The position numbers were made by a program, and so were the translations under genes. This document shows, one piece after another, positions 1 to 9,203 of a DNA stretch of 64,000 nucleotides. This DNA comes from Ruminiclostridium hungatei (GTDB lineage: Bacteria; Bacillota; Clostridia; Acetivibrionales; DSM-1351), in contig NZ_MZGX01000017.1 of NCBI RefSeq assembly GCF_002051585.1, forward strand, positions 55,953 through 119,952, written 5' to 3'. Below the pieces are notes generated by a model that was given only the letters and a program-made list of their open reading frames with translations, ran no database searches and had not been told where the DNA came from. Each line of letters starts with the position of its first letter. Position 1 is the first letter of the stretch.

Positions 1-463
1 CATCCTCTATTTCCTTTTTCACAACCTCAGGCTGTGCGCTGGGAAGGTCTATTTTATTAATCACAGGCATTATTTCCAGGTTGTGCTCCAGCGCAAGATA
101 TACGTTTGCCAGAGTCTGTGCCTCTATGCCCTGGGCGGCATCAACTACAAGAATAGCCCCCTCACAGGCGGCAAGACTTCTGGAAACCTCATAGTTAAAA
201 TCAACATGGCCCGGAGTGTCAATAAGATTATAAATATACTCGTGCCCGTCAGGAGCCTTATATACCATACGTACGGCCTGTGCCTTTATTGTAATGCCTC
301 TTTCTCTTTCCAGTTCCATATTGTCCAGAACCTGTTCCTGCATTTCCCTGGACGTAAGCACACCTGTTTTCTCCAGCAACCGGTCTGCAAGCGTCGATTT
401 ACCATGGTCTATATGAGCAATTATGCAAAAATTCCTAATATATTTTTGTCTTTCACTTGGCAT
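1..463 (-). CDS. lepA: Elongation factor 4 (LepA), N-terminal part, cut by window edge
   Basis: Ribosome-associated GTPase that back-translocates stalled ribosomes. Reading the minus strand from 463 gives a protein starting [20 protein letters not shown]. It carries the P-loop (AHIDHGKST), the RERGITIK switch I region, the DTPGHVDF G3 motif and the NKID G4 motif, all in the usual LepA spacing. The ATG at 463 follows a GGAGG box at 472-476. About 154 codons are present, roughly a quarter of the usual length of about 600 residues; the rest lies beyond position 1. lepA next to spoIIP is a common clostridial arrangement. Identification is secure. Confidence 0.96.
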   Translation of the reverse strand, partial: MPSERQKYIRNFCIIAHIDHGKSTLADRLLEKTGVLTSREMQEQVLDNMELERERGITIKAQAVRMVYKAPDGHEYIYNLIDTPGHVDFNYEVSRSLAACEGAILVVDAAQGIEAQTLANVYLALEHNLEIMPVINKIDLPSAQPEVVKKEIED

Positions 464-806
464 TCCTAATCCTCCACAGCTTGTTCCAAATATTCACACA
501 TAGTTAGCAATTCATTATATCATAGTCCGGCAAATAACCGCAACGGGTTTTGTTGCGGTTATTTGCGGCTCTATTATCTTCCTTAGCCGTTATTACCGCA
601 AAAAGTTTACTGCTCTTTTGTAACTTTCGTAAACTTTTGAGGATAATAACAACGCCCGGCATAAGCCAACGGGGGTTTTCGTTGCGGTGAAATGTACAAT
701 TATTATTATTTACCGAAAAAAATAAAACAATCAATTGCATGATAAATATTCAAACTTACCATACAATTGACTGTCATTTTATTATTCTTAAAATAAACCC
801 GCCGAA
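464..806. repeat. Intergenic region rich in inverted repeats
   Basis: No convincing gene is seen in these 343 bases. There is a perfect 15-bp inverted repeat (arms 530-544 and 552-566, 7-nt loop). A second, 10-bp inverted repeat has arms 601-610 and 629-638. The core GTTGCGGT recurs near 680. Neither hairpin is followed by a clear T-run in either direction, so they are not textbook terminators. They lie between the end of the 807-2249 gene and lepA, and could act in mRNA processing. Confidence 0.5.
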
Positions 807-2249
807 CTATTCCTTTACCTCTGTTATCTGCCAGTAATCCTGACCGCTGATTTTTTCCGCCTTTACGCTTGTGACACTGTCACCGGCCTTGCCTGTGGAG
901 GTTGCCCAGTGGAAGGTTATGGCATAGCTGTCCTTGCCTGTATTTTTTATTTCATAGCCGGACACCCATGGACTTGAGACACCTGTTACCCAGTTCAAAT
1001 CCTCAAGGTCTGCTTTCCTGGCAGCCTTTAGCGCATCCGAATACAATGCGTACTGAATTGCACCCTTTCTTTCCTTAACTGCTGCGGCATACATATTTAC
1101 AGCTTCCTGGGAGGTTTTGGGAGACACAAGCTCCACAATCTGCTTTTCAAAGGTGTTCTGATTTGCCGGATTGATCCTGTATATTCTTAATGCATCCCCG
1201 TAGTAATATACATCCTCCTTAAGAACCATTGAGAAATACGACTGGGGCACATACATGGTGTTTCCAACAGCTTTTGCAGCCAACCCCAGATTCACGCTGC
1301 CGTTTGTCTTGCTGGAATAAAAGCTGCTTTCCTTATTCTTTACAAAGCCTCCGCCGACTCCCCAGCCTTTTTTTGCATCCCAGGTCACTTTGTAGCCCAA
1401 AAGCTTTGCAATATCCTGCAAGGGAACCATCAGTACATATTCCTGTTCATAGGTCTTTAGCTGAGGAGAAAGGCTTGTTCCGTTGAATCTGACCTTTTCC
1501 AGCGGCTTGGCAGCTATCATCTGGGAATATACGTCATTTTTCAGCAGTCCCTTCAATTCCCCGGCATTAATTTCAAAGACGGGGATCCCTCCTGCGTAAG
1601 GTCTTAACTCATATAAGTCAAAATATATAACAAGCTTATTCCCGTCAATGTAAAATTTATAATTGCTGTTCTTGGCAGCAACACTTTTCTTTGCGTCCTC
1701 AAAGTATAAATCCTTGTTTTTATCAATAAGCCTGTTCAACTTATCCAATACTGCCTTTTTATAATTGCTGCCGCTGTTAAAAAGGGAATTGAAAGAATTA
1801 TATATCTCATTTGTCTTTGTATTTACCGAGTAACTATCCATGTAGGAGGACCCGTGGGCACCGCCGTAATAATCATAGGAGTTTATAAGTATGGACAGTA
1901 TATTGCCGCTGAAATTGTAGTCAAAGTAAGACTCAACCGCCGCTTTCATGGTTGTTACCTGTTCTCCGTCAGCTTTCTGGGTCGCCTTCAGGTCATCAAT
2001 AAAGGTTTGAGCCTCTTTAATAGCTCCAATTGCACTAATGTTTCTTTTTTGAATGATATCATTCAATTGGGATGCTGCTTTAAACCCTTCAAGGAATGGA
2101 TATATTATTTTTATGTCCAGGCTGTCTTCCTGCCGGTCAATTTTTCTTGCCTCAACCTTTACAGTGCTGCCGGAGGCTGCTCCCTCCAGTGTGGTAAACC
2201 CGGTGAAACACAACAGAATTGCCAGAACCAGTGAAATTAATTTCTTCAT
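807..2249 (-). CDS. Secreted protein with DUF3298/PdaC-like region and copper-amine-oxidase-type stalk domain
   Basis: 480 residues from the ATG at 2249, chosen because a GAGGGG box lies 10 nt upstream and the product then starts MKKLISLVLAILLCFTGFTT, a clear signal peptide. An in-frame start 24 nt further upstream has no better site. Residues about 40-240 resemble the DUF4163/DUF3298 pair of secreted clostridial proteins, including the YDYYGGAHG motif. Residues about 250-370 look like the copper amine oxidase N-terminal (stalk) domain used as a surface module in Firmicutes; it is not an oxidase active site. The last 100 residues resemble a small NTF2-like C-terminal domain, which is a weak guess. 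Expected location is the cell surface; substrate unknown. Confidence 0.75.
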   Translation of the reverse strand: MKKLISLVLAILLCFTGFTTLEGAASGSTVKVEARKIDRQEDSLDIKIIYPFLEGFKAASQLNDIIQKRNISAIGAIKEAQTFIDDLKATQKADGEQVTTMKAAVESYFDYNFSGNILSILINSYDYYGGAHGSSYMDSYSVNTKTNEIYNSFNSLFNSGSNYKKAVLDKLNRLIDKNKDLYFEDAKKSVAAKNSNYKFYIDGNKLVIYFDLYELRPYAGGIPVFEINAGELKGLLKNDVYSQMIAAKPLEKVRFNGTSLSPQLKTYEQEYVLMVPLQDIAKLLGYKVTWDAKKGWGVGGGFVKNKESSFYSSKTNGSVNLGLAAKAVGNTMYVPQSYFSMVLKEDVYYYGDALRIYRINPANQNTFEKQIVELVSPKTSQEAVNMYAAAVKERKGAIQYALYSDALKAARKADLEDLNWVTGVSSPWVSGYEIKNTGKDSYAITFHWATSTGKAGDSVTSVKAEKISGQDYWQITEVKE

Positions 2250-2414
2250 TGCATCAAATCCCCTCGTAAACAATATTTATCCTTAGCAAAATAATTATAA
2301 TAGCTGTATGAGCAAATATTAACATAATATCCAAGACCATTGGTAACAAAAAGGTTACATTAATAACACTTGACACCCGCAGGTTTAAACCTTTACTTCC
2401 TATTACTTTATTTC

Positions 2415-2687
2415 CTATCTGAAAATATTTTTCACCTTGCTGAGTTCCCTTTTCAAGTATTTCAGATTCAGGTTAAAAGCATCATCAAATACAGATATCC
2501 TGTAAATATCCTCGTCCAACTCACTTATCTTAACCATTTCCAACTGCGGATGGCCCTTCATGACATTGCTTTTAGTTATATCAACGGCAACAAGTCCTCC
2601 TATGACCACAAATAAAAACATTATAATAACCGCCAGTATTTTCAAATGATAGATTCTTATCTTTCTAAACCTTATTTTTCTAGCCAA
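2415..2687 (-). CDS. Small single-pass membrane protein downstream of spoIIP
   Basis: 90 residues with a TTG start at 2687, placed 5 nt after a good GGAGG box. The N-terminus is strongly basic (MARKIRFRKIRIYHLK) and is followed by one transmembrane segment (about residues 17-36). A charged extracytoplasmic tail ends in KNIFR. It starts 63 nt after the spoIIP stop on the same strand, so the two are probably co-transcribed. The basic anchor plus short outer tail would suit a small sporulation membrane protein, but I do not recognise a family and this role is only an inference from position. Confidence 0.7.
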   Translation of the reverse strand: MARKIRFRKIRIYHLKILAVIIMFLFVVIGGLVAVDITKSNVMKGHPQLEMVKISELDEDIYRISVFDDAFNLNLKYLKRELSKVKNIFR

Positions 2688-2750
2688 AGCAGCCTCCGGA
2701 CAAACATTCTGATGCTATCTATTTTTGACCTGAAGCAGTAAATTTAATCA

Positions 2751-4040
2751 TCAGTATTTGTTTTTATATATTACGTCATTTATTGCCTGAGCCAAATAAG
2801 TTGTGCTCCTGACACATTCATCTATAACATTTCCGTCACCGCCGATTTCAATAATAACAGAGCCGTTGGTCAAATGCTGGTTGTACCTGTTTTTGCTGAT
2901 ATATGTCGGTTTCGCTATACCCGGTGCCAGCTCATTCAGCCGGGACTGGATCTTCAAGGCAAGTTTCAGGTTTTCCTTCCATTTGGGGTTTTCAAGCTTG
3001 GAATCTGTTCCTATAACAAACATTATCTGCGCAAAGTCCTTGCCGTTTATTTTTTTTACCACCCTCAGCTTTTCGCTGCCCGCTGCATCCCTGTGCAGGT
3101 CGATAGTCATTTTGAGGGAAGGATATTTTCCCACATAATCTGTAAGTGTGCTCAGCGACTTGACGTAGGAGCTGTTATAATCCTTATCGTGTATGGTCTT
3201 ATTGTGTATGACATTTACGTTCAGTTTTTTAAGATTTGTTATGAGTGCATCCCCCACTCTTACAACATTGTAATTGCTGTCGCTGGTTCTTGACGGAACA
3301 CTTTTGTCACCAATCTGACCAATGTTTTTCAGAAAGCTTTCTGTGGTATGGGTATGGTATACAAATATCTGGGGCCCGGTTTTGACCGGGTTCAGCTTAA
3401 GTGGTTCCTTTAGCAGCTTGTTTATATCAATATTGTACTTTGTCTCATTAACCACCTTTATTTTTCCGTTTGTCACCACAGGATTTTTTTCCTGGTCGCT
3501 GTTTTGCACATCCCCCTCAAAGGTGATGCTGCTTGACGCCTCTTTAAACCCATCACCTGCTTCGGCCATGGCTGTCGCACCTCCGGCTGTATTTCCTGCG
3601 GTGCCGGCTGGCAGCGCCTCCGGTTGCTTTTCAGGCTGCAGTTCCCGGCTTTCAACTATTTTTTTCTGGAGCTCCTCCTGCTCCTTCTGCGCTATAAATT
3701 TCAGGTAATCATTCTTGTAGTATGCTTCAAAGAAGGGGGAATTGCTGTTTAATATGGTAATGGGATTATACCGGTCCATTCCGAAGGCTTTAAACAGAAT
3801 ATCCATTGCCAGTTCAAAGGTGTGGGCCGTTTTATTGCCGCCCGCCTCAAGCTGCCGCACTCCCCCGCTGAGACTCTCAATGCTCAGTTTGCCGTTTGCC
3901 GCCCTGAAGGCCAGGCCTCCTATTAAAATGCCCGCAATTGCACACAGTATTATAGGTAATTTTGAAAAATTGCCTTTACTTTTTGACACATTTGCATCAC
4001 CGTATATGGAATTTCCATCAAACCTCGCAATTTCTCTCAT
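2751..4040 (-). CDS. spoIIP: Stage II sporulation protein P
   Basis: SpoIIP is the amidase/endopeptidase that works with SpoIID and SpoIIM to degrade septal peptidoglycan during engulfment. The 429-residue product has a transmembrane segment at about residues 28-46, a low-complexity Ala/Pro/Glu linker, and the SpoIIP catalytic domain in the C-terminal half. Recognisable family motifs are VYHTHTTESF, the DLHRDA segment and VIIEIGGDGN near the end. The ATG at 4040 is preferred over one 24 nt upstream because GGAGG lies 9 nt before it. A weak sigma-E-like pair (AATATT 4109-4114, ATATAGTT 4088-4095, minus strand) is visible but is not convincing. Confidence 0.95.
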   Translation of the reverse strand: MREIARFDGNSIYGDANVSKSKGNFSKLPIILCAIAGILIGGLAFRAANGKLSIESLSGGVRQLEAGGNKTAHTFELAMDILFKAFGMDRYNPITILNSNSPFFEAYYKNDYLKFIAQKEQEELQKKIVESRELQPEKQPEALPAGTAGNTAGGATAMAEAGDGFKEASSSITFEGDVQNSDQEKNPVVTNGKIKVVNETKYNIDINKLLKEPLKLNPVKTGPQIFVYHTHTTESFLKNIGQIGDKSVPSRTSDSNYNVVRVGDALITNLKKLNVNVIHNKTIHDKDYNSSYVKSLSTLTDYVGKYPSLKMTIDLHRDAAGSEKLRVVKKINGKDFAQIMFVIGTDSKLENPKWKENLKLALKIQSRLNELAPGIAKPTYISKNRYNQHLTNGSVIIEIGGDGNVIDECVRSTTYLAQAINDVIYKNKY

Positions 4041-4277
4041 ATATGCATGCCTCCATTCAACCAACTGCCAAACATTAAATTTATAAAACTATATTCAAAA
4101 ATTCATAAAATATTACTGGCTTGTACCAAAACCAGGTATTACCCTGAGACAAGCAGTTCCATTTTATGGGAAATAATGTAATATATTCTATAGCCTTATT
4201 TTTATTTTTTTGTTCTAAAAACCGGTACAAAATCATACATCTAAGAATATACTTATTTTAGGATTGGAGGGAAAAAT

Positions 4278-4478
4278 TTGAATTTTTGTACTGTAAGATG
4301 TTGTATATGCAATAGTGTTCTATTGAATCTTCCACAGGAAGAACTTGAAAAATTGAACAGCCTTACTTTCAGATGCGAAAGCTGCGGGCACAGGCTGGTC
4401 CTGAATGGAACAGTTGTAACCAAGGCTGTCAGTGCTGAGCCTTTTCAAAATATTTTCAAATATGATTTCAATATATAA
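4278..4478 (+). CDS. Small zinc-ribbon protein
   Basis: 66 residues with a TTG start 7 nt after GGAGG (4266-4270). Two CxxC pairs (C8/C11 and C33/C36, the second as CESCGH) form a probable zinc ribbon; C4 and C9 are extra cysteines. No further domain is present, and the C-terminus (FKYDFNI) is encoded inside the terminator stem that follows. It stands alone on the plus strand between divergently oriented spoIIP and convergent glycerate kinase. Function unknown; such small ribbons often bind nucleic acid or act as metal chaperones. Confidence 0.7.
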   Translation: MNFCTVRCCICNSVLLNLPQEELEKLNSLTFRCESCGHRLVLNGTVVTKAVSAEPFQNIFKYDFNI

Positions 4479-4515
4479 AAACTCCCTTCCGGGAGTTTTT
4501 ATATATTGAAATCAT
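4462..4515. terminator. Bidirectional terminator overlapping the end of a coding sequence
   Basis: A perfect 25-bp stem (arms 4462-4486 and 4491-4515) with the tetraloop TTCC. The GC core CTCCC/GGGAG is flanked by A-runs on one side and T-runs on the other, so it can stop transcription from both sides. It sits between convergent genes and begins before the stop codon of the zinc-ribbon gene (4476-4478). Confidence 0.9.
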
Positions 4516-4528
4516 CAGAGCAACTTCA

Positions 4529-5659
4529 TTATGCATATAATTTCAAGGCTCTCATTATGTTGTCAACCGTCATGGCCAAATCGTCTCTGCAGCGTTCCCT
4601 GGCTTTTTCAAAAGGTGCTGCCACACTGTTTATGCTGAAAATGGCGCTGACTCCTTCTGCATAGGCTTCCTCAATATGGTCACCAATGTCTCCCACCACA
4701 GCAATCAAAGGTATTCCTGCAGCTTTTGCCCGCCTGGCACAGCCAATTACTACCTTTCCCCTCAATGACTGGCTGTCAATCCGGCCCTCTCCGCTTATGA
4801 CCAGGTCTGCGCCTGTCAAGAGAGAATCAAAGCCCACCGCCTCCAGCACAGTCTCTATACCGGGCTGGAGCCTGACGCCGAAGAAGGCTGCCATTCCGCC
4901 TCCCATGCCTCCTGCTGCCCCTGCGCCCGGTATATTTCTTATGTCCTTCCCAATATCACGTTCAATGACATCCGCCAGGTGCCCCAGATTTCTGTCCAGA
5001 AGTTTAACCATATCAGCATTAGCACCCTTTTGAGGAGCAAATACCTCTGCCGCCCCCTTGGCCCCGCATAAGGAGTTGTCTATGTCACACATGCCTACAA
5101 GTTCCACACTCCTTAATACAGGAGTTATGCCTGAAATATCTATTTTGGCAATCCGGCTTAAAGTCTCACCCACAGGAATAAAAGCGTTTCCGTCCAGGTC
5201 CAGGAACCTCACGCCCAGAGCGGCTGCGGCACCTGTGCCCCCATCATTTGTAGCACTTCCTCCCAAACCCACTATTATTTTTCTGCTGCCTGTTTCGGCA
5301 GCATGCCTTATAAGCTGTCCAACCCCGTAGGTTGTAGTCAGCTCTGCATGCCTGTTTTCTCCCACCAGAGGCAGTCCGGCGGCGGCAGCCATCTCAATGA
5401 CGGCTGTGTTGTCAGGCAAAACCCCATAAAAGCTGTCCAGGCTTTCAAAGTACGGACCCTTTACCTTCAGATGGACCTTTTTGCCGCCGGCAGCAGCCAG
5501 AAAGGCATCCACACTGCCCTCCCCGCCGTCGGCCACAGGAACGGCCACCAGCTCGGCATGGGGAAAGTGCCTGTAAATTGCTTTCTTCATTATTTTACAA
5601 ATCTCCATTGAAGACATGGTTCCCTTATAGGAATCAGGTATAAGCAGTATCTTTTTCAT
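4529..5659 (-). CDS. Glycerate kinase, type I (GarK/GlxK family)
   Basis: Phosphorylates D-glycerate to phosphoglycerate in the cytoplasm, feeding lower glycolysis. 376 residues, the normal family length. The N-terminus reads KILLIPDSYKGTMSS, and the family motifs VADGGEGS, GLGGSATNDGGTG and GAAGGMGGG follow in order, with ISGEGRID in the C-terminal half. ATG at 5659 follows a GGAGC box. It is convergent with the zinc-ribbon gene and is not in an obvious operon. The 2- versus 3-phosphoglycerate product cannot be decided from sequence here. Confidence 0.93.
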   Translation of the reverse strand: MKKILLIPDSYKGTMSSMEICKIMKKAIYRHFPHAELVAVPVADGGEGSVDAFLAAAGGKKVHLKVKGPYFESLDSFYGVLPDNTAVIEMAAAAGLPLVGENRHAELTTTYGVGQLIRHAAETGSRKIIVGLGGSATNDGGTGAAAALGVRFLDLDGNAFIPVGETLSRIAKIDISGITPVLRSVELVGMCDIDNSLCGAKGAAEVFAPQKGANADMVKLLDRNLGHLADVIERDIGKDIRNIPGAGAAGGMGGGMAAFFGVRLQPGIETVLEAVGFDSLLTGADLVISGEGRIDSQSLRGKVVIGCARRAKAAGIPLIAVVGDIGDHIEEAYAEGVSAIFSINSVAAPFEKARERCRDDLAMTVDNIMRALKLYA

Positions 5660-6162
5660 TTAAGCTCCATTTCTGCTTCGTGCAAAATGAATTTGCCCAA
5701 AACAGAAACAAAAATTTCAATGAAATCTTTTATGGGCTTAAATTCAATTTATCACACGTGCCATTTATTTTTTAGTACCTAAAAAACAGGCACTTGTGCA
5801 TTAGTTTTCCAAACTTTCAGTTTCTTTCAAACTACCTCCTAAAATCATCCGGTTTCTTGTTGGAGGCCCGTTTCACCACCGGTCTATACATTTACTTCAT
5901 TTTAGCATTTACCTTGCTCCCTTGCCACAGCCAATTTAATTAAGAAAATTGTAAGAAATTTGTCAATAAGTTTGAAAGATACCATTGATAGTATTCAATA
6001 TAGATAAGCAGGCAGAAGCCACAAAATTTCAAAATGCGGGGATGTGATATAATGATATGTATTGTCAACGGGAAAGAATAGATAAGGGCCGGCAGGAAAG
6101 GCAACACCATCTGCTCCGGGCTGGGCAATGAAATACCGGGTGCATTAATTACGGAGGTTAAC
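5660..6162. other. Intergenic region between divergent glk-type kinase and two-component operon
   Basis: About 500 bases with no credible gene. A TATAAT hexamer at 6048-6053 with a TG dinucleotide close upstream is a plausible -10 for the response regulator operon, but no good -35 is seen at the right distance. A leader of about 100 nt would follow. Nothing else is recognised. Confidence 0.4.
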
Positions 6163-6849
6163 GTGAATATTCTGGTTTGCGACGACGAAAAGGAAATTGT
6201 GGATGCAATAGAAATATATCTGAGAAACGACGGCTACACAGTGTTTAAGGCCTATAACGGTGCTGAGGCCATAGAGGTTTTCAGCAGAGCCGAAATACAA
6301 CTGGTCATTATGGATATTATGATGCCGGTAATGGATGGCATAAGGGCCACCATGAAAATCAGAGAAAAGTATAATATTCCGGTATTGATGTTAAGTGCAA
6401 AATCCGAGGATACGGATAAGATACTGGGTCTTAATCTGGGCGCTGACGACTATGTAACCAAGCCCTTTAACCCTTTGGAACTGCTTGCCCGGGTAAAATC
6501 ACTTCTCAGGAGATATGTCTCACTTGGGAGTTTTGTCCCCAAAACAGGTGTATACAAATCCGGCGGACTGGTTGTGGACGATACTGCAAAGGAAGTCCGG
6601 GTAGACAGTGAGCCGGTACGGCTGACTCCGGTGGAATACAAAATAATAAAGCTTTTATGTGAAAATGCAGGAAGAGTTTTTTCCATTGACCAGATATATG
6701 AACAGGTTTGGAACGAACCCTCCTTTAGTCCCGAAAACACTGTAGCTGTGCACATTAGAAGAATTCGTGAAAAAATAGAAATTAATCCTAAAGAACCAAA
6801 ATATTTAAAGGTGGTGTGGGGAATTGGATACAAAATCGAAAAATTATAG
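6163..6849 (+). CDS. OmpR/PhoB-family response regulator (VanR-like)
   Basis: 228 residues with a GTG start 5 nt after GGAGG. The receiver domain (residues 1-120) has the acidic pair D7/D8, the phospho-acceptor D51 in VIMDIMMPVMDG, and the conserved K100 in DYVTKPF. A winged-helix DNA-binding domain (about 130-226) ends in VVWGIGYKIE, typical of OmpR-type regulators. The overlapping downstream histidine kinase is its probable partner. Targets are unknown; VanR-like regulators often control cell-envelope or antibiotic response genes. Confidence 0.95.
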   Translation: MNILVCDDEKEIVDAIEIYLRNDGYTVFKAYNGAEAIEVFSRAEIQLVIMDIMMPVMDGIRATMKIREKYNIPVLMLSAKSEDTDKILGLNLGADDYVTKPFNPLELLARVKSLLRRYVSLGSFVPKTGVYKSGGLVVDDTAKEVRVDSEPVRLTPVEYKIIKLLCENAGRVFSIDQIYEQVWNEPSFSPENTVAVHIRRIREKIEINPKEPKYLKVVWGIGYKIEKL

Positions 6850-9124
6850 ATATTCGGTCTGGTTTAAGCTCCTGGCCGTAATCATTTGTGTTTCAGGTAT
6901 GATAACCCTTGCGTATGGGCTTCTGCAGGCGCCTTATTTCGAAGAAGCCATCCAGAATAAAGAATTCAGGGAAAGTATGGCAAGCAAGAATATTTTTCAG
7001 CAGGTCTATTATCACATCTCAGTCCTGGCCTTTAATTACAAAAGTGAAGAAAATATAAAAGCAGGTTCAGCACTTAACGAAGCTGAAATAGCAGACAAAA
7101 AATCCTATCTGGGAAGTCAGAAGGAAACTGAACTCCAACAGGCGGAAAGCAGCTATTATGAATCTGTAAACACATACCAGGGCTACCTGAATGACCGGCA
7201 GTTTACAATAGACTCGGATGGAAACGTATCAGACGGTTCAGATATTATATCAGGCCTGAAAAATGATGACATACTGGAGAAAATCAAACAGTTGAAAGAA
7301 AAGAAAGATAACAGCATAAAGGAAATAAATGAAAAATATGACAAGCTTCTGGGTGATGTTGAAAAAGATGCAATAAACCAGCAGCTTGCAGATTACAAAG
7401 CCCAGTTGGGAAATCTTAAGAATTATCACGGAATATATTATACTGTGGTCCAGGCAGGCAAAAACACACTTACCAATGTAGCGGCCGGGTCGGCAGAAAA
7501 CTACTACAGTACCCTCCCCATCTCAGTAAAGCTTACACAGAGCAACTGGGGCTCTTTCTTCGGAAACTATTCCTACTCGCCTTATTTCATACCTTCAGAT
7601 ACCACCGTTTATTTTGGAATGTCCCAGGAAAGATACCAGACCGAGGTTTCAAGCTTTGAAAAGAATGTGGCCAGGGGGCTTGCAGGTGTTAAAACCTCTT
7701 CCCTGGGTCTGCTGCTGGTATTAATAAGCCTTTCTTATCTGGTATATTCCTCCGGAAGGCGTCCCGGCACCGACGGGGTACAATTGATTACCGTGGATAT
7801 GGTATATCTTGATATCGCACTGGCCATAAGCATTCCCGCAATTGCGCTCTGTATCACTCCTATGGCGCAGTTCGTTCCATACTTCTACAGGGATAACCTC
7901 CGCTATAACATCAGTCTCATATATGTAATATTCAGCGTAATTATTGCAATCGGAACATTAATTGGTATTTTGTTCACCACAATGTTCGTAAAAAGGCTTA
8001 AAAGGCGAGAGGTTATAAGACACACCCTGATTTACAGGATTCTCAGATGGTTCTTTAGGTGGCTGAACAAGCTTGCAGCGGGGATTAAAAGAAATATAAG
8101 CGGAGTTTTTGGTAAAAGTCCTCTGGCAATGAGACTTATTCTGATTTTCGGCGGATATTCATTTATAATATTATTTTTCACTCTGATCCTGTTTGCATCA
8201 GGGGGGGATATGGGAGCTCTGTTTGGCTTGGCGGGTATAGTTGGCGTTAATGTTGTAGCTGTATACTTCCTGCTGAAAAATTTCAAGACCTTCATAAATA
8301 TAAAAGATGGCACAGAAAGAATAAGGGCCGGTGAATTGACCTACAACATTCCCGAACAGGGTATCCCTGAGCTGCGGACTTTGGCCGGAAGTATCAACCA
8401 GATAGCCGACGGCTTGAAACATGCCGTAGGCAGCCAGGTGAAGGCGGAGCGAATGAAGGCGGAACTCATTACCAATGTCTCCCACGATTTGAAAACACCT
8501 CTCACCTCAATCATAACCTATGTGGATCTTTTAAAGAATGAAGGACTGGAATCTGAAAACGCACATAAGTACCTTGGTATAATCGATTCGAAATCTCAAC
8601 GGCTTAAAAGTCTTACAGAAGATTTATTTGAAGCTGCCAAGGCGACCAGCGGTAATATTGCCATAAATCTGGAAAGACTCAATGTTGCTTCACTTGTCTC
8701 TCAAGGTCTGGGAGAGCTTTCAGATAAGATCGAAGCCTCCGGCCTGACCTTTAAAACCGGCTTTCCGGCGGAAAATGCATATGTAATGGCCGATGGAAAA
8801 CTGCTTTGGAGAGTTATGGAGAATCTTTTGTCTAATGTGTTTAAATATGCTCTTCCCGGTTCGAGGGTATATATAGATGTCAATCAGGTAAGCGACAGGA
8901 TAAATATAGTGATGAAGAATATTTCAGCCTATGAGCTCAATGTCACTGAGGATGAATTGATGGAAAGGTTCAAAAGAGGTGATGCCTCAAGGCACAGCGA
9001 GGGCTCGGGACTTGGACTTTCAATTGCCAAAAGCCTCACGGAGCTGCAGGGTGGAAACTTTAAAATAAGTATTGACGGAGACCTGTTTAAGGCCATACTT
9101 GAATTGCCAAGCTGCACTGAATAA
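6824..9124 (+). CDS. Sensor histidine kinase, partner of the preceding regulator
   Basis: 766 residues. The TTG start lies inside the last codons of the regulator (26-nt overlap), implying translational coupling. A first transmembrane helix is at about residues 13-32. A long extracytoplasmic sensor region with coiled-coil character follows to about 285, and then several further membrane helices (about 290-310, 330-355, 360-390, 440-490). This multi-helix region is larger than in a standard VanS. A HAMP-like linker (about 495-545) leads to the H-box SHDLKTPLTS with phospho-acceptor H554, an N-box (ENLLSNVFKYA) and a G2 box (GSGLGLSIAKS). The signal is unknown. Confidence 0.93.
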   Translation: MDTKSKNYRYSVWFKLLAVIICVSGMITLAYGLLQAPYFEEAIQNKEFRESMASKNIFQQVYYHISVLAFNYKSEENIKAGSALNEAEIADKKSYLGSQKETELQQAESSYYESVNTYQGYLNDRQFTIDSDGNVSDGSDIISGLKNDDILEKIKQLKEKKDNSIKEINEKYDKLLGDVEKDAINQQLADYKAQLGNLKNYHGIYYTVVQAGKNTLTNVAAGSAENYYSTLPISVKLTQSNWGSFFGNYSYSPYFIPSDTTVYFGMSQERYQTEVSSFEKNVARGLAGVKTSSLGLLLVLISLSYLVYSSGRRPGTDGVQLITVDMVYLDIALAISIPAIALCITPMAQFVPYFYRDNLRYNISLIYVIFSVIIAIGTLIGILFTTMFVKRLKRREVIRHTLIYRILRWFFRWLNKLAAGIKRNISGVFGKSPLAMRLILIFGGYSFIILFFTLILFASGGDMGALFGLAGIVGVNVVAVYFLLKNFKTFINIKDGTERIRAGELTYNIPEQGIPELRTLAGSINQIADGLKHAVGSQVKAERMKAELITNVSHDLKTPLTSIITYVDLLKNEGLESENAHKYLGIIDSKSQRLKSLTEDLFEAAKATSGNIAINLERLNVASLVSQGLGELSDKIEASGLTFKTGFPAENAYVMADGKLLWRVMENLLSNVFKYALPGSRVYIDVNQVSDRINIVMKNISAYELNVTEDELMERFKRGDASRHSEGSGLGLSIAKSLTELQGGNFKISIDGDLFKAILELPSCTE

Positions 9125-9165
9125 CAAGTCAATAGTTTGACTTTGGTAAGCCTCCCGTGAAAATA

Positions 9166-9203
9166 AAAGTACCGGGAGGCCTTATCATACCTCCCGGTAC
9201 TTT
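9166..9203 (-). terminator. Terminator of the 9202-10680 gene
   Basis: 14-bp perfect stem (arms 9166-9179 and 9190-9203) with CCGGGAGG in the centre, followed on the minus strand by TTTTATTTT. It can also form on the plus strand after the kinase gene, where the T-run is poor. The sequence AAGTCAATAGTTTGACTTTGG at 9126-9146 beside it is a small inverted repeat resembling the ends of the repeat family at 40738 and 47167. Confidence 0.75.

Noticed and set aside
504..740. 78-codon minus-strand frame in the lepA upstream region
   Set aside because: It runs through the inverted repeats, lacks a ribosome binding site and has no protein-like composition.
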